Shown: piece after piece, positions 1 to 10,324 of the stretch
Numbering within the stretch: position 1 is the stretch's first letter
Layout: each line of letters opens with the position of its first letter
NCBI GenBank assembly: GCA_013202495.1
Contig: JABMQQ010000047.1
Coordinates: forward strand, 1-57,272
DNA: 57,272 bases
Source of the DNA: Fidelibacterota bacterium
GTDB taxonomy: Bacteria > Fidelibacterota > UBA8477 > JABMPR01
Direction: 5' to 3'
The notes under the pieces: generated by a model
The model's input: only the letters and a program-made list of their open reading frames with translations
Database searches by the model: none
Told to the model about the DNA's origin: nothing
Position numbers and translations under genes: made by a program

Positions 1-3000
1 AATTAATCACTGGACCTAAATGGATCGTCTTTAATCCTAGGCCATGATTAGCTGTTGTGTAATGATTAGAATACAGAAATAATTGACCTTCTCCATCTTC
101 ATCTGATAGAAAAAACTCAACTTTGATTGGATATTCTGAATGCTCTACATCAGAATCGACCAGATATTGTATCAGTAAATCACCCCCATCATCGACTCCC
201 ACATTCAGGGATTCTGGGAAGTTTTGGAGATTATTGGGTCCTGTATCCGCATCACCCGGATCATTCTCGGTCAATCCATTCGGAGCTAAATCAATCCCAA
301 GACCACCGTTTTGATAAATGACGTTTGATTGGATAGCTATTTGAGTGCCGTGTGAAACCCAGATGCCATCATTATTGTTGAAGGCAATGACGTTGCCCTC
401 ATCAAGGTTAGTGCCACCTATTTGATTGTTACCGATATATGTATCCACCTTAATGCCAAAATATTCGTTGCCAATAACAGTAGTCCCATCAGCTCCAGGT
501 CCGATGAGGTTTCCCAGAATCACATTATTTTCTGAAATGCTCCACTCAATCAGGATGCCCGTACCATTCCCAGATATCACATTTTGGCCCTCACTTTGAA
601 CAGCACCGATGATGTTGCCGGGTGCTTTTATCCTTATACCAGTGCCATTTCTTATTGCTGCAAGACCAGTGATATCCGTGCCAATGAAATTGCCGATGAC
701 CAGATTAGATGTCGCGGCTTCTCGAAAAATTGACACGCCATTATTTATGTTTCCTGAAATGATATTTCTCTCGCCAGGATTAACTCCTCCAATGGTGTTG
801 TTCGAAGCATCCTCTATCCATACTCCGCTGCCTCCATTTGGAATAGCAAATGAGCCTGACAAATCAGTACCAATTAGATTTCCAATTACCTGATTTCCAG
901 TGGCATCATTCTCCATAATATCAATACCACTTAGACCGTTTCCTGAGATTAGATTTCCAGCTCCTGCTTCACCTCCACCAACGATATTGTCAGGAGCAAA
1001 TAAGCCAATACCGGCTGCACCATTAGGGACTGCAAATGATCCTGACACATCCGTGCCAATAAAATTTCCAGTGATCGTATTTGAATAGGTTTCCCCATAA
1101 TCGGGATTTCCAACATTGATTCCCCAGTTGGAATTGCCAGAGATAACATTTCTTGCCCCAGGATTATTACCACCTATTAGGTTATTCGCTGCATTTGCTA
1201 ACGCCATTCCTCCTCCATTCGGAATGGCAAATGTTCCAGTAGCATCTAGACCAATTAGATTACCTTTAATAATATTTCCATCCGCAGTGGTGTTGTCATC
1301 ATCCTTTCGGATAACAATTCCTTCTGCAGTATTTCCCGATATAGTATTTCCTGCGAGAGGCAGCGATCCTCCAATTGTATTGTCATTTCCAAAAATCCAA
1401 ATTCCTATCGGCCATCCATCAGAGCAGACTGCCATGTTTCCAGTTGGATTTAAACCGATTAAATTCCCCTGAACAACATTTTTGCGAATGCTGCGCCATG
1501 TTTCATAGGATATCAATAATTGAATTGTGGAATTACCCGAAATCACGTTTCCAGCTCCCTCAGAGGTCCCACCAATTTTATTAAATGAACCACTCACGAA
1601 TACGCCTATTGAGTTTGATTCTACTACTTCACCAGTGATATCCGTACCTATAAAATTCCCTTCAATCACATTGTTGTTTGATTCTAAGTATATTCCATTT
1701 TCCCAAAAATTGTTAATTACCAGACCTTTAATGAAACTGGCACCAGCGTACACACTTATGCCACTATTTGATTCCCCCGCATTGCTACCATCTAGCACAA
1801 TTACAGGAGTTCCACTGAAATCAGGTTCAGTTCTCCCATCGATATCTACGGGATCAACAATATGAGGTAATGCAGATCCAGGTTGAATTGTATGTGGGCC
1901 AGAACCTGCGATGTTAAAAATGATTTTATTAGAACCAGGAGTAGCATTGGATTCATTTATGGCTGCCCGCAGAGTACAATCCCCTGATCCATCATCACAG
2001 ATTCCATCACCTGGATTGGCATCCATGCCATCACCGGTTGAATTAACAGTGAAAACAGATTGTTTAAATTCAGTTTGAAAAACGAAGAATCCTGCATCAT
2101 CATCACCGGCATAGATATGGTTTTTTCCAGCATACAATGACCAGGCTCTTCCGCCTGTTTCGTGGTAACCCACTTCTACAGGATTGGTGGGATCACCACA
2201 GTCAATGATCTTCAAACCAAAGGATGGCTCAATAACATAGGCGTAGCGTCCAGAACCAGAAACCTCTTTGGCTTCCCCCGTTCCGATATAGCCAATCTGG
2301 TAGGGTGACTCAGGATCACCAATATCAACAACTGCCAACCCTGAGTATCTGTCAGCCACATAGGCATAACGTCCGGCAACATAAACATCCCAGGCATTGT
2401 CAATATCTGTATGAGTCCCCACCAGGTTCGGATTTGTAGGATCAGCGATGTTGATGATGTGCAGACCACCGTCTCGGCTTGCCAGATACGCAAAACTACC
2501 ACAAACATCCATTCCCTGTTGAAACCCATCAAGTCCATCCAATTGGCCTACAACCGTGGGGTTAGCCGGGTCACTCACCTCCACAATTTTAAGAGTGCCT
2601 CCACCTCCCAAATAGACAAAATCTCCTCTGGCAAAGACCTCGGTGATGCTGCCATCCATCCAGCTTGTAACGATGGGACTTGCCGGATTACTCATATTTA
2701 TAAGATGGAGATTGCCCTCAGCAATAACATAAAGGAAGTCTCCTGATCCGTGAACTTCCCTCGAATTTGCTATATCCAACATATGGGCCAATACAGGTTC
2801 TGCAGGATCCGAAATATTATATATATTGAGACATTCGACACGGTCAGTGACGTATAAATAATCACCATTTTGATAAAGATCCCAGGTCGATCCTCCTGAA
2901 CTGCAAGAGCCGGATATTTGTATGGATTCCGGGTCAGAAATATCAATCAGCTTAAAACCGTAGCGCCATTCAGCCAGATATAAAAAATCACCAGAGACGC

Positions 3001-3883
3001 TGAAATTGTTGGCCCAGTCTGTATCCACTGAACAGTGTAAGCTTGGTGCTATCGGATCTGCCAGATTCAGGATCAACATGCCATCATACCAATTTGACAC
3101 ATAGGCCAAAGTGTCACGAATTATAATATTTTGTGGACGACTTGCTTCAAATACTCCCACCTCAGAAGGTTCCGCAGGATCACTGATGTTGATTATGTTG
3201 ATGCGATTGGATTCTGTAACATATGCCAGGCTGTCTTTAACATAGACACTTATCTGATCATATTCTGATTCCAATTGTCCCATGAGGGTTGGATTAGCAG
3301 GATCATTTACATCGAGAATATATAGACACAAGTATGAAGGGACATAAGCAATATTGTCTACAACATGAGAGTAGCCAAAGTAATGATCTCCTCCTGGTTG
3401 AAAAACGCCGCTGGTCTGTGGATTGAATGGATCGCTTACATCAATAATTTGAACTCTATCATTTTGACCCAGGTATAGATAATCCCCGTTTTTAGCACAA
3501 TACCAGGATCCACCGGGAATCTCCAATGACCCGACCTGCAATGGTTGCATTGGATTTGAAATATCCAACACAAAAAGACTGTCACCCCCATTGGTAACAA
3601 AGGCGAAACAACTATCGATAAATACATGTGTGATGGTATGTTCAGTGACAAATTCGCCCACCGGTTGCATGGTATCGAGTGATACCATTTGAACCACAGC
3701 CCCGTTCCCGATACAAGCGTAATTACCATATGCTACCGCGCTTCTGCAGTAGCCATAGGGATGCCGACCCACCAGATCGACCCCATCAGCGTCATAGTCT
3801 GCATAACTCCTGGGGATTAGAACTAACATCACCAGTATGGTAGCCCAAACTTTTACCACATTTACTCTTTGGTATGAATTCAT
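1..3883 (-). CDS. LVIVD propeller / CSLREA / beta-helix surface protein (3' end cut by window)
   Basis: The reading frame is open from an ATG at 3883 to the left edge, giving 1294 residues with the C-terminus missing. A Shine-Dalgarno AGGGGTGG lies 5 bases upstream. Residues 1-29 are a signal peptide ending RSYA. Residues about 30-610 hold many LVIVD-type repeats (IIDISDP-T-NP-VG), which usually form a beta-propeller. A CSLREA-like segment (CDDGSGDCTLRAAINESNA) follows near 615-640, then NosD-like right-handed beta-helix repeats with the recurring GNLIGTD-TG and GAGNVISGN patterns. The visible end reads LGPVIN and matches the paralogue at 10325-14458, so a YPNPFNP sorting domain probably lies just outside. 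It should be secreted to the cell surface, probably as an adhesin or matrix protein. Ligand unknown. Confidence 0.85.
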   Translation of the reverse strand, partial: MNSYQRVNVVKVWATILVMLVLIPRSYADYDADGVDLVGRHPYGYCRSAVAYGNYACIGNGAVVQMVSLDTMQPVGEFVTEHTITHVFIDSCFAFVTNGGDSLFVLDISNPMQPLQVGSLEIPGGSWYCAKNGDYLYLGQNDRVQIIDVSDPFNPQTSGVFQPGGDHYFGYSHVVDNIAYVPSYLCLYILDVNDPANPTLMGQLESEYDQISVYVKDSLAYVTESNRINIINISDPAEPSEVGVFEASRPQNIIIRDTLAYVSNWYDGMLILNLADPIAPSLHCSVDTDWANNFSVSGDFLYLAEWRYGFKLIDISDPESIQISGSCSSGGSTWDLYQNGDYLYVTDRVECLNIYNISDPAEPVLAHMLDIANSREVHGSGDFLYVIAEGNLHLINMSNPASPIVTSWMDGSITEVFARGDFVYLGGGGTLKIVEVSDPANPTVVGQLDGLDGFQQGMDVCGSFAYLASRDGGLHIINIADPTNPNLVGTHTDIDNAWDVYVAGRYAYVADRYSGLAVVDIGDPESPYQIGYIGTGEAKEVSGSGRYAYVIEPSFGLKIIDCGDPTNPVEVGYHETGGRAWSLYAGKNHIYAGDDDAGFFVFQTEFKQSVFTVNSTGDGMDANPGDGICDDGSGDCTLRAAINESNATPGSNKIIFNIAGSGPHTIQPGSALPHIVDPVDIDGRTEPDFSGTPVIVLDGSNAGESNSGISVYAGASFIKGLVINNFWENGIYLESNNNVIEGNFIGTDITGEVVESNSIGVFVSGSFNKIGGTSEGAGNVISGNSTIQLLISYETWRSIRKNVVQGNLIGLNPTGNMAVCSDGWPIGIWIFGNDNTIGGSLPLAGNTISGNTAEGIVIRKDDDNTTADGNIIKGNLIGLDATGTFAIPNGGGMALANAANNLIGGNNPGARNVISGNSNWGINVGNPDYGETYSNTITGNFIGTDVSGSFAVPNGAAGIGLFAPDNIVGGGEAGAGNLISGNGLSGIDIMENDATGNQVIGNLIGTDLSGSFAIPNGGSGVWIEDASNNTIGGVNPGERNIISGNINNGVSIFREAATSNLVIGNFIGTDITGLAAIRNGTGIRIKAPGNIIGAVQSEGQNVISGNGTGILIEWSISENNVILGNLIGPGADGTTVIGNEYFGIKVDTYIGNNQIGGTNLDEGNVIAFNNNDGIWVSHGTQIAIQSNVIYQNGGLGIDLAPNGLTENDPGDADTGPNNLQNFPESLNVGVDDGGDLLIQYLVDSDVEHSEYPIKVEFFLSDEDGEGQLFLYSNHYTTANHGLGLKTIHLGPVIN

Positions 3884-3936
3884 TTTTCCACCCCTTTTTT
3901 TATTCCTGAAGCGCTTAATTTATATCATGAATTCCT

Positions 3937-6900
3937 TTATTTAAGAAAGACCATCTTTATGGTTTCAGAATACTCCCCTGCTACCATGCGGCACAGATAC
4001 ACACCTGTACTCACAGGCTCACCAGAACTGTTCGTCCCATTCCATTCAAAATTGACCCAGCCAGCAGGATGGACCGGTTCTGAATATTTGAAAACTACGC
4101 GTCCCGTGAGATCAAAAATCACCAGCGAGACATCTGACATTTCCGGTAAACCGTAGCGAAGCGTTGTCGTCGGGTTGAATGGGTTTGGATAGTTCTGTTC
4201 CAGCACATAACTGTCAGGAATCTCCACCATGTCATTGACATATACATAGTCACCTAATTCGCTCATTGCTGAGAACTCGGAGGTGTTCCCTGCGACATCT
4301 GTTGCAGTGGCAACTATGTAGTCACCCATTTCCAGGTCATAGTTAATCGCTGGACCTAACACGATCGTCTTTAATCCCAGCTCATGATTGGCCATGGTGT
4401 AAAAATTTGAATAAAGAAATAATTGACCCTCTCCATCTTCATCAGAGAGAAAAAACTCCACCTCGATAGGATATTCTGAGTTTTCAATATCAGAATCTAC
4501 TAGATATTGTATCAGTAGATCACCCCCATCATCCACTCCTACGTTCAGGGATTCAGGGAAGTTTTGCAGGTTATTGGGTCCAGTATCTGCATCTGCTTCA
4601 TCATTTATTGTAACACCATCCGTATATGGGAATGCGAGATTCATGCTAAGATCAATACCTAGCTCCCCATTGGAATAGATCGAATTTCTGGAGATTCTAT
4701 TATTTACTTCAAGATTTGTGTTATTGACGTTTATTCCAGCAGACTCATTATTGACGATGAGATTCCCAGCACCATCCTCATCACCACCAATAAGATTATC
4801 CCTCGAGGCGCCATAGATAGAAATACCAGATCGGGAATTCCCCAGGTTAAGGGTCCTCGATCTATCTGAACCAATAAAATTCCCTTGAACTACATTGCCA
4901 CTACTAACGCCGCTCCCGCCAATAGCCACACCACCATAACCGCTTCCAGCAATCACATTACCAGAGGTTTCCGTGGACCCACCGATTAGGTTATTCGAAG
5001 CGCCCGACGTCACCTGGATTCCCCAGCGAAGATTTCTCAATGCTTCTGTACCTTCGAGATTGGTACCTATGAAGTTTCCTGAAACAGAATTATCGGTGGC
5101 CTGAGACCCACTGATAACCACACCGTGGCTGTTCCCGGAAATAATATTGGCTGAACCTGCCACGCTACCACCAATATTATTAAAGGCTGATTCATAGATG
5201 ATGACACCATAATAGTTGCGAACCGCTTGTGCACCACTCTGATCAGTTCCAATGAGATTTCCCCGAACAGTATTACTATTTGCCACCAAAGGAGTCTCAA
5301 TATTTCCAATACTGACACCACCCCATCGATTCCCTGAGATGAGGTTTCCAGCTCCTTCATCGGATCCTCCAATCAGATTGTTGGAGGAATGAATTTCGAT
5401 ACCAACATTATTGCGGATAGCACTGGTTCCTGTAACATCAGTACCAACGAGATTACCTTGGACAACGTTATTCTGACCACCCACACCTTCAAGACTCCCA
5501 ATGAATATTCCAACTTCGTTGTTCCCTGAGATCAGATTTCCAGCCCCTGGTTCAGATCCTCCAATGGTTTGCTGATCACCATAATTAATAATCCCAAATC
5601 CGTTGGCCAATGCAAGACCACCAGAATTATCGGTGCCAATCATATTACCATAAATCTCACTTCCATAACTCTGCATCTCAATTCCAACTCCATAATTTCC
5701 CGAGATCAGATTCCCAGCATCAGATATTGCACCTCCAATAATGTTGTTCGGTGAGAGAATGTTGATACCGGTATCATTGCCCAGTGATACCGTACCAGAG
5801 ATGTCGGTACCTATGAAATTACCAATAACCACATTATAACCACCATCCTCGCAGCAGAGTTCAATCCCTGGGCCCTGATTCCCAGATATAATATTTCGAT
5901 CTCCCGGGTTAATCCCTCCGATTTCAATACCAGTACTCCCTACAGATATCCCTGAGGCATCACCATTGCCAATCGCTGCAGTACCGCTTGCATCCAGACC
6001 TATAATGTTCCCTCGGATAACATTATTGTCACTCTCCTCAAAGAGTACGATTCCGGTTGGATTGTTGCCAGAGATCACATTCCCTGCAATAGTATTTTCA
6101 GGGGCACCATAGAGATGCAATCCGTTACCCGTATTCCCCACATCGATCGAGCCAGAAACATCAAGACCGATGTAGTTTCCAATTATCAGATTCTGTACTG
6201 AAGAGGATCCATAAATGTCAATTCCCTGGGCCTCGTTGCCTGATATTACGTTAGATGGGGATGCGTCGTTGCTACCAATGAGGTTATCGGACGAGTTATT
6301 TATATGTATACCATTCCCATTGTTTCCCAAATCGATTGTACCCGTAACATCCAGACCGATGAAATTACCTTGAATGATATTTCCATTGTTGAAGATTAAA
6401 TTAATCCCGTTCTGAGCAAAGCGATTGATAACCAAACCTCGCACTGTACTATTTCCAGAATTAATATTCAGTCCATTAGCATTGCCTGCAGTACTCCCAT
6501 CTAATTCAATCATTGGAGTGTCTAAGAAATCAGGTTCTGTGGTTCCATCTATGACGATGGGGTCCGTGATGGTCGGTAAGGCCGAAAAAAGTTGGATAGT
6601 ATGCGGACCTGAACCAGGTATATCAAATTTGATCGTATCTAATCCAGGATTCAGGTTGGCTTCAATGATATACTGTCTCAAAGAACCTGGGCCATTGTCA
6701 TCGGTGTTGGTGACAATATATCCAGGAGGAATTATTTCCACGCCACCGTTGATTATTGAATCTGGTACGCCAGCATTATCAAAAAGGATTGAATTGATGG
6801 CGATGGGAACAAAGCCAGGCTCAGCGTCATCAGGGATATGGAATGCCAGCTGGAATAGCTGTCCCTCCCCGTAAATTTCATTTGCTCCTGCAAAGGCGAG

Positions 6901-7806
6901 GTGTAGCAAACTGTCCGTCTCGTTCACCTGGTATGACCAGCCAGCAAGCCCCATCAGACCATCACTCAAAATAATGTCCAGAAACTCCAATTCACCCTGG
7001 AAGCCGTTGATGCTCATCTCCACCGAGCTATAACTGGAGTCTGGAGGAAACTCAACTGACAGAGGCAAGACGATATTCTGATCAGGATATCCAACAACCT
7101 CAGAAACAGTGAACGAGTTTGGATTTGCAGTTTCAGTAAAGTTATAAGTAACGGTCTCATCACCCAGTAAATTTGGGTAGGAATCGGCAGACCAGTTCAC
7201 GGTCTCTTCAGTGAGAAACATGATGGTTAGACTCTCTGAGAGCTCACCCAGGGCGGCTAAGGGGATGGCAATTTCATACGAAATACCATCAGGACTGGCT
7301 GCTGTTTCACAACCGTAATAGGTGTCCTCCCAATCTGCTTCACCCCCATGAGGGCCGACAAACCGCACAATTCCAAGACTATCTTGAGTGGGGCTAGGCC
7401 ACGCCATCCCGTTCCAGGTATTCGGCCAGGTAACACCGGCAAAATAGTCGACACCTGTCATCCACCAATCCCAGGTAAGCCCAGTGCTAACATTGTTGTC
7501 AGTATCAAAACCAATTTGGATCATGGAATTATCAGCTGCCAAATCGGAAATATTGCCATCCGGATTGATATCAATTCGAACAAACAAGCTGTCCTGATTC
7601 TGGGTAATATAGATGTCCTCCATATCACCTGAGGCATGGAGAAAATCTCCCACATATTCTTCTGGATTGGGTGCCACGTCAAATTGTGCAACACCGTCCC
7701 AATCAGAAATATCCCCATCGATAATTATTTGTGCTTTTAAGCTATTCGCACATATCCCAAACACAGTTATTAATCCCAGTGTGATAACACTTTTTATCCA
7801 GCTCAT
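3937..7806 (-). CDS. Secreted CBM-like / cohesin-like / beta-helix protein with C-terminal sorting domain
   Basis: This 1289-residue protein starts best at ATG 7806, where GGAGGG sits 5 bases upstream; an ATG 51 bases further up has no such site. A signal peptide ends near LKAQ. Residues about 25-215 begin IDGDISDWDG and resemble CBM9/DOMON-type domains. Residues about 225-350 look like a cohesin domain (VGYPDQNIVLPLSVEF onward). A GPGSLRQ segment near 364 introduces beta-helix repeats to about 1070. A module shared with the two flanking paralogues (NLQNFPESLNVGVDDGGDL) comes next. The end is a sorting domain with YPNPFNPTTTLRYGLPE and the terminal TIKMVFLK. It lies between two related surface-protein genes. 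Extracellular location is inferred from the signals; biochemical role unknown. Confidence 0.88.
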   Translation of the reverse strand: MSWIKSVITLGLITVFGICANSLKAQIIIDGDISDWDGVAQFDVAPNPEEYVGDFLHASGDMEDIYITQNQDSLFVRIDINPDGNISDLAADNSMIQIGFDTDNNVSTGLTWDWWMTGVDYFAGVTWPNTWNGMAWPSPTQDSLGIVRFVGPHGGEADWEDTYYGCETAASPDGISYEIAIPLAALGELSESLTIMFLTEETVNWSADSYPNLLGDETVTYNFTETANPNSFTVSEVVGYPDQNIVLPLSVEFPPDSSYSSVEMSINGFQGELEFLDIILSDGLMGLAGWSYQVNETDSLLHLAFAGANEIYGEGQLFQLAFHIPDDAEPGFVPIAINSILFDNAGVPDSIINGGVEIIPPGYIVTNTDDNGPGSLRQYIIEANLNPGLDTIKFDIPGSGPHTIQLFSALPTITDPIVIDGTTEPDFLDTPMIELDGSTAGNANGLNINSGNSTVRGLVINRFAQNGINLIFNNGNIIQGNFIGLDVTGTIDLGNNGNGIHINNSSDNLIGSNDASPSNVISGNEAQGIDIYGSSSVQNLIIGNYIGLDVSGSIDVGNTGNGLHLYGAPENTIAGNVISGNNPTGIVLFEESDNNVIRGNIIGLDASGTAAIGNGDASGISVGSTGIEIGGINPGDRNIISGNQGPGIELCCEDGGYNVVIGNFIGTDISGTVSLGNDTGINILSPNNIIGGAISDAGNLISGNYGVGIEMQSYGSEIYGNMIGTDNSGGLALANGFGIINYGDQQTIGGSEPGAGNLISGNNEVGIFIGSLEGVGGQNNVVQGNLVGTDVTGTSAIRNNVGIEIHSSNNLIGGSDEGAGNLISGNRWGGVSIGNIETPLVANSNTVRGNLIGTDQSGAQAVRNYYGVIIYESAFNNIGGSVAGSANIISGNSHGVVISGSQATDNSVSGNFIGTNLEGTEALRNLRWGIQVTSGASNNLIGGSTETSGNVIAGSGYGGVAIGGSGVSSGNVVQGNFIGSDRSRTLNLGNSRSGISIYGASRDNLIGGDEDGAGNLIVNNESAGINVNNTNLEVNNRISRNSIYSNGELGIDLSMNLAFPYTDGVTINDEADADTGPNNLQNFPESLNVGVDDGGDLLIQYLVDSDIENSEYPIEVEFFLSDEDGEGQLFLYSNFYTMANHELGLKTIVLGPAINYDLEMGDYIVATATDVAGNTSEFSAMSELGDYVYVNDMVEIPDSYVLEQNYPNPFNPTTTLRYGLPEMSDVSLVIFDLTGRVVFKYSEPVHPAGWVNFEWNGTNSSGEPVSTGVYLCRMVAGEYSETIKMVFLK

Positions 7807-7863
7807 TTTTTCCCTCCAAAAATGTTTTACTTTACGATCTATTTGAGTTTTCATCATCTCACT

Positions 7864-10221
7864 CTATCGTAAGTAAAGCATCTTGATCGTTTCACTATAG
7901 TCCCCTGCCTGCAGATGACATAAATAGACTCCTGCTGAGACTGGATATCCTGAATCACTGGTGCCATTCCACCTGATTGCGTACCGGCCTTGAGATTGAC
8001 GCCTCTGAACCAGAGTATGCACCAATCGACCTTTTAAATCGAATATGTGGAGGCTTACCTCTCCCTCGACTGGTAAATCATAGCTAATAGATGTAAGTGG
8101 ATTGAAGGGGTTGGGATAATTTGGCAACAAGTCGTAACTGACGGGCATCTCACTTAGTTCCAGATTCAACATTGAGTAGTTTAACTCTACCAGGGCAACA
8201 TCCTCTTGGAGGTCTTCTTCATTGAAACGGAGCTTGCTCAGCGAAATATTCGTATGCTCCTCATTGAATTGATCGGAAACCTGAAATTGCATGATAGCCA
8301 AAACATCAGATAAGCCAGGTTCTACTTCACCAGCACCAGCGAATCTTAGAAAGCCATTCTGACTATTCCATTCAGTGACTACGCCATCAGCGAGTTCAGT
8401 CCATTCGATTGAAACAAGATTAAGGTGTTGAACATCATAATCTATCTGCCCCTGGAATGAGTAGATATTGTACGGATTCTGTAGTAGTAGTGGCACTTCA
8501 ACCATGGCACCAGGCATAAGCATTGCTGATTCCATGGACATACCCCCGCTGGCAAATTGCAGATCGGGTCCTGGTATGAATGGTAGCCCATCGATGAGTC
8601 CAACCACATATTGCAGGATAAGTGTTGCATCGAACGCTGATACAGTGCCGTCCAAACTCACATCAGAATTCAGCAACTGCTGGGGTTCGAGTTCGATTAA
8701 ATCAACCAGATATTTCAATATCTGAGATGCATCAAAAGCACGGACATCCATATTCAGGTCCACATCTCCGAAAAATGCGCTTTCCAGAATCTGAAGACCC
8801 CCATCCACCATGACCGGATCTGCATCCCCGTTGTTGAACAGGGCAGTGTCAATAGTGACTGGTACAAACACGTTTTCAAGTGTATCCGGCACATAAAATT
8901 CCAACCAGAATAGCGTCCCTGCCCCTCTCACACCATTGTCACTGGTACCGAGGGTTATTATGAGTGTATCTGTTTCATTGTATTCAATGGACCAGTTTGC
9001 ATCTTGGAGCATTCCGCCTTCTGTGATAATACCTGTAAATTCCAAATGATCCTGGAAACCTCCCAGACCAATGACAGCTGTATCACAATTGAAATCGAAG
9101 GGGAAAGCAACATTCACAGGGAGAGTTATTGTGTAATCTGGAGCTGCATAAGCCAAAGGAATCTCAAGATGTACCGAATCGGGACCTGTACCAGTTAGAT
9201 TCCACACAGTAATGCTGTTGTATCCGTAATCTGCCACATACATGGTTCTACCATCTGCGCTCCAGGCAGCACCACGTCCATTATAGACACCACCTGTTGC
9301 ATAATCTCCCTCAGGGATGCCAAATGAGTCCAATTCTTCACCAGAAACTCGGTCATAAATATACCACCTGGAATGATGCACGTCGTCATAGGTGAAGGCA
9401 AATTCAGAACTGGCAGCATACAATTGATCTTCAAACGGATTCAGACTCACATCCTCAGCCCACATGGGCTGAAACCAGCTGGCATCGTCCATCCACCAAC
9501 CACCGATTGTGTCTACAGGTTCATAGGGTAACACACCTGGAAGGGGACTGTAAAAATGTCTTATCCCAACGCCATTCCAGACACTTCCCAGATAGAGATC
9601 CCGTCCGTCACCAGTAATGGCAATGGCACGATTGTAGCCACCTGAATTATCATCAAGTGCATTGGCTATCTCAGTGAGGTCTGAATCTAGAATTTTAACA
9701 GGATTGCCATGAGCTACAGTGCTGATATAGATGCGACCAGAATTATCTACTGCTGGTTTGGTCAAACCACCGGTAACCTCAGGAAAATCATATACTGCAA
9801 TGCCTTCCCCTGTTTGATAATTGATCTTATACAGCTTCCCTGAAACAGAATACAGGATATGACCATCAGAACCTGTCGCCATTCCTCGGCAACCGCTGGT
9901 CAATGTATCTGTTAGTCCTTCGATTGTTAAGGTATAGACAGGTGAAAATGGTAGTGGATCTCCCTGTGGGGTCATGGCGAATATGGGTAAGATGTATACT
10001 TCCTCACCATTCACATCAAGGGTGTCATAGGCCCAGGCACCGCCACTGGCATACATCCCATACCAGATGTTTCCATCTGGATCAAGAGTAACACCGTGCA
10101 TGCCACAGCTATTTGAGACATCAAGATCAATTCTATCCAACACGTGACTGAATTCCCACTCAGCACAGAGCGTATTGATCATCAAGATGATGCCAATGAT
10201 TACCAGGCGAGTTTTAGTCAT
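7864..10221 (-). CDS. Secreted propeller protein with cohesin-dockerin-cohesin and sorting domain
   Basis: This protein has 785 residues, with GGGGG before the ATG. A signal peptide ends near LCA. Residues about 25-340 are a beta-propeller-like region (LDPDGNIWYGMY, SDGHILYSVSGKLYKI, SADGRTMYVADYG). Residues about 350-480 look like a cohesin domain. Residues about 483-545 are a type I dockerin with two calcium-binding repeats (GDVDLNMDVRAFDASQ and DVSLDGTVSAFDATL). Residues about 548-690 are a second cohesin-like domain. The C-terminus has YPNPFNPLTSISYDLP and ends TIKMLYLR. The gene starts 103 bases after the 10325 gene and ends 57 bases before the next start, so co-transcription is plausible. 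A dockerin flanked by cohesins could support surface assemblies with the cohesin-like neighbour at 3937. Confidence 0.88.
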   Translation of the reverse strand: MTKTRLVIIGIILMINTLCAEWEFSHVLDRIDLDVSNSCGMHGVTLDPDGNIWYGMYASGGAWAYDTLDVNGEEVYILPIFAMTPQGDPLPFSPVYTLTIEGLTDTLTSGCRGMATGSDGHILYSVSGKLYKINYQTGEGIAVYDFPEVTGGLTKPAVDNSGRIYISTVAHGNPVKILDSDLTEIANALDDNSGGYNRAIAITGDGRDLYLGSVWNGVGIRHFYSPLPGVLPYEPVDTIGGWWMDDASWFQPMWAEDVSLNPFEDQLYAASSEFAFTYDDVHHSRWYIYDRVSGEELDSFGIPEGDYATGGVYNGRGAAWSADGRTMYVADYGYNSITVWNLTGTGPDSVHLEIPLAYAAPDYTITLPVNVAFPFDFNCDTAVIGLGGFQDHLEFTGIITEGGMLQDANWSIEYNETDTLIITLGTSDNGVRGAGTLFWLEFYVPDTLENVFVPVTIDTALFNNGDADPVMVDGGLQILESAFFGDVDLNMDVRAFDASQILKYLVDLIELEPQQLLNSDVSLDGTVSAFDATLILQYVVGLIDGLPFIPGPDLQFASGGMSMESAMLMPGAMVEVPLLLQNPYNIYSFQGQIDYDVQHLNLVSIEWTELADGVVTEWNSQNGFLRFAGAGEVEPGLSDVLAIMQFQVSDQFNEEHTNISLSKLRFNEEDLQEDVALVELNYSMLNLELSEMPVSYDLLPNYPNPFNPLTSISYDLPVEGEVSLHIFDLKGRLVHTLVQRRQSQGRYAIRWNGTSDSGYPVSAGVYLCHLQAGDYSETIKMLYLR

Positions 10222-10324
10222 TGTAGCCCCCTTCTTTTAGTCCTGAATATGCTTAATCTATATGATGAAATCCTTTTTTTGAGAAAGATCATCCATCTAC
10301 ACCAAGGCTACGACGGATAAATTT

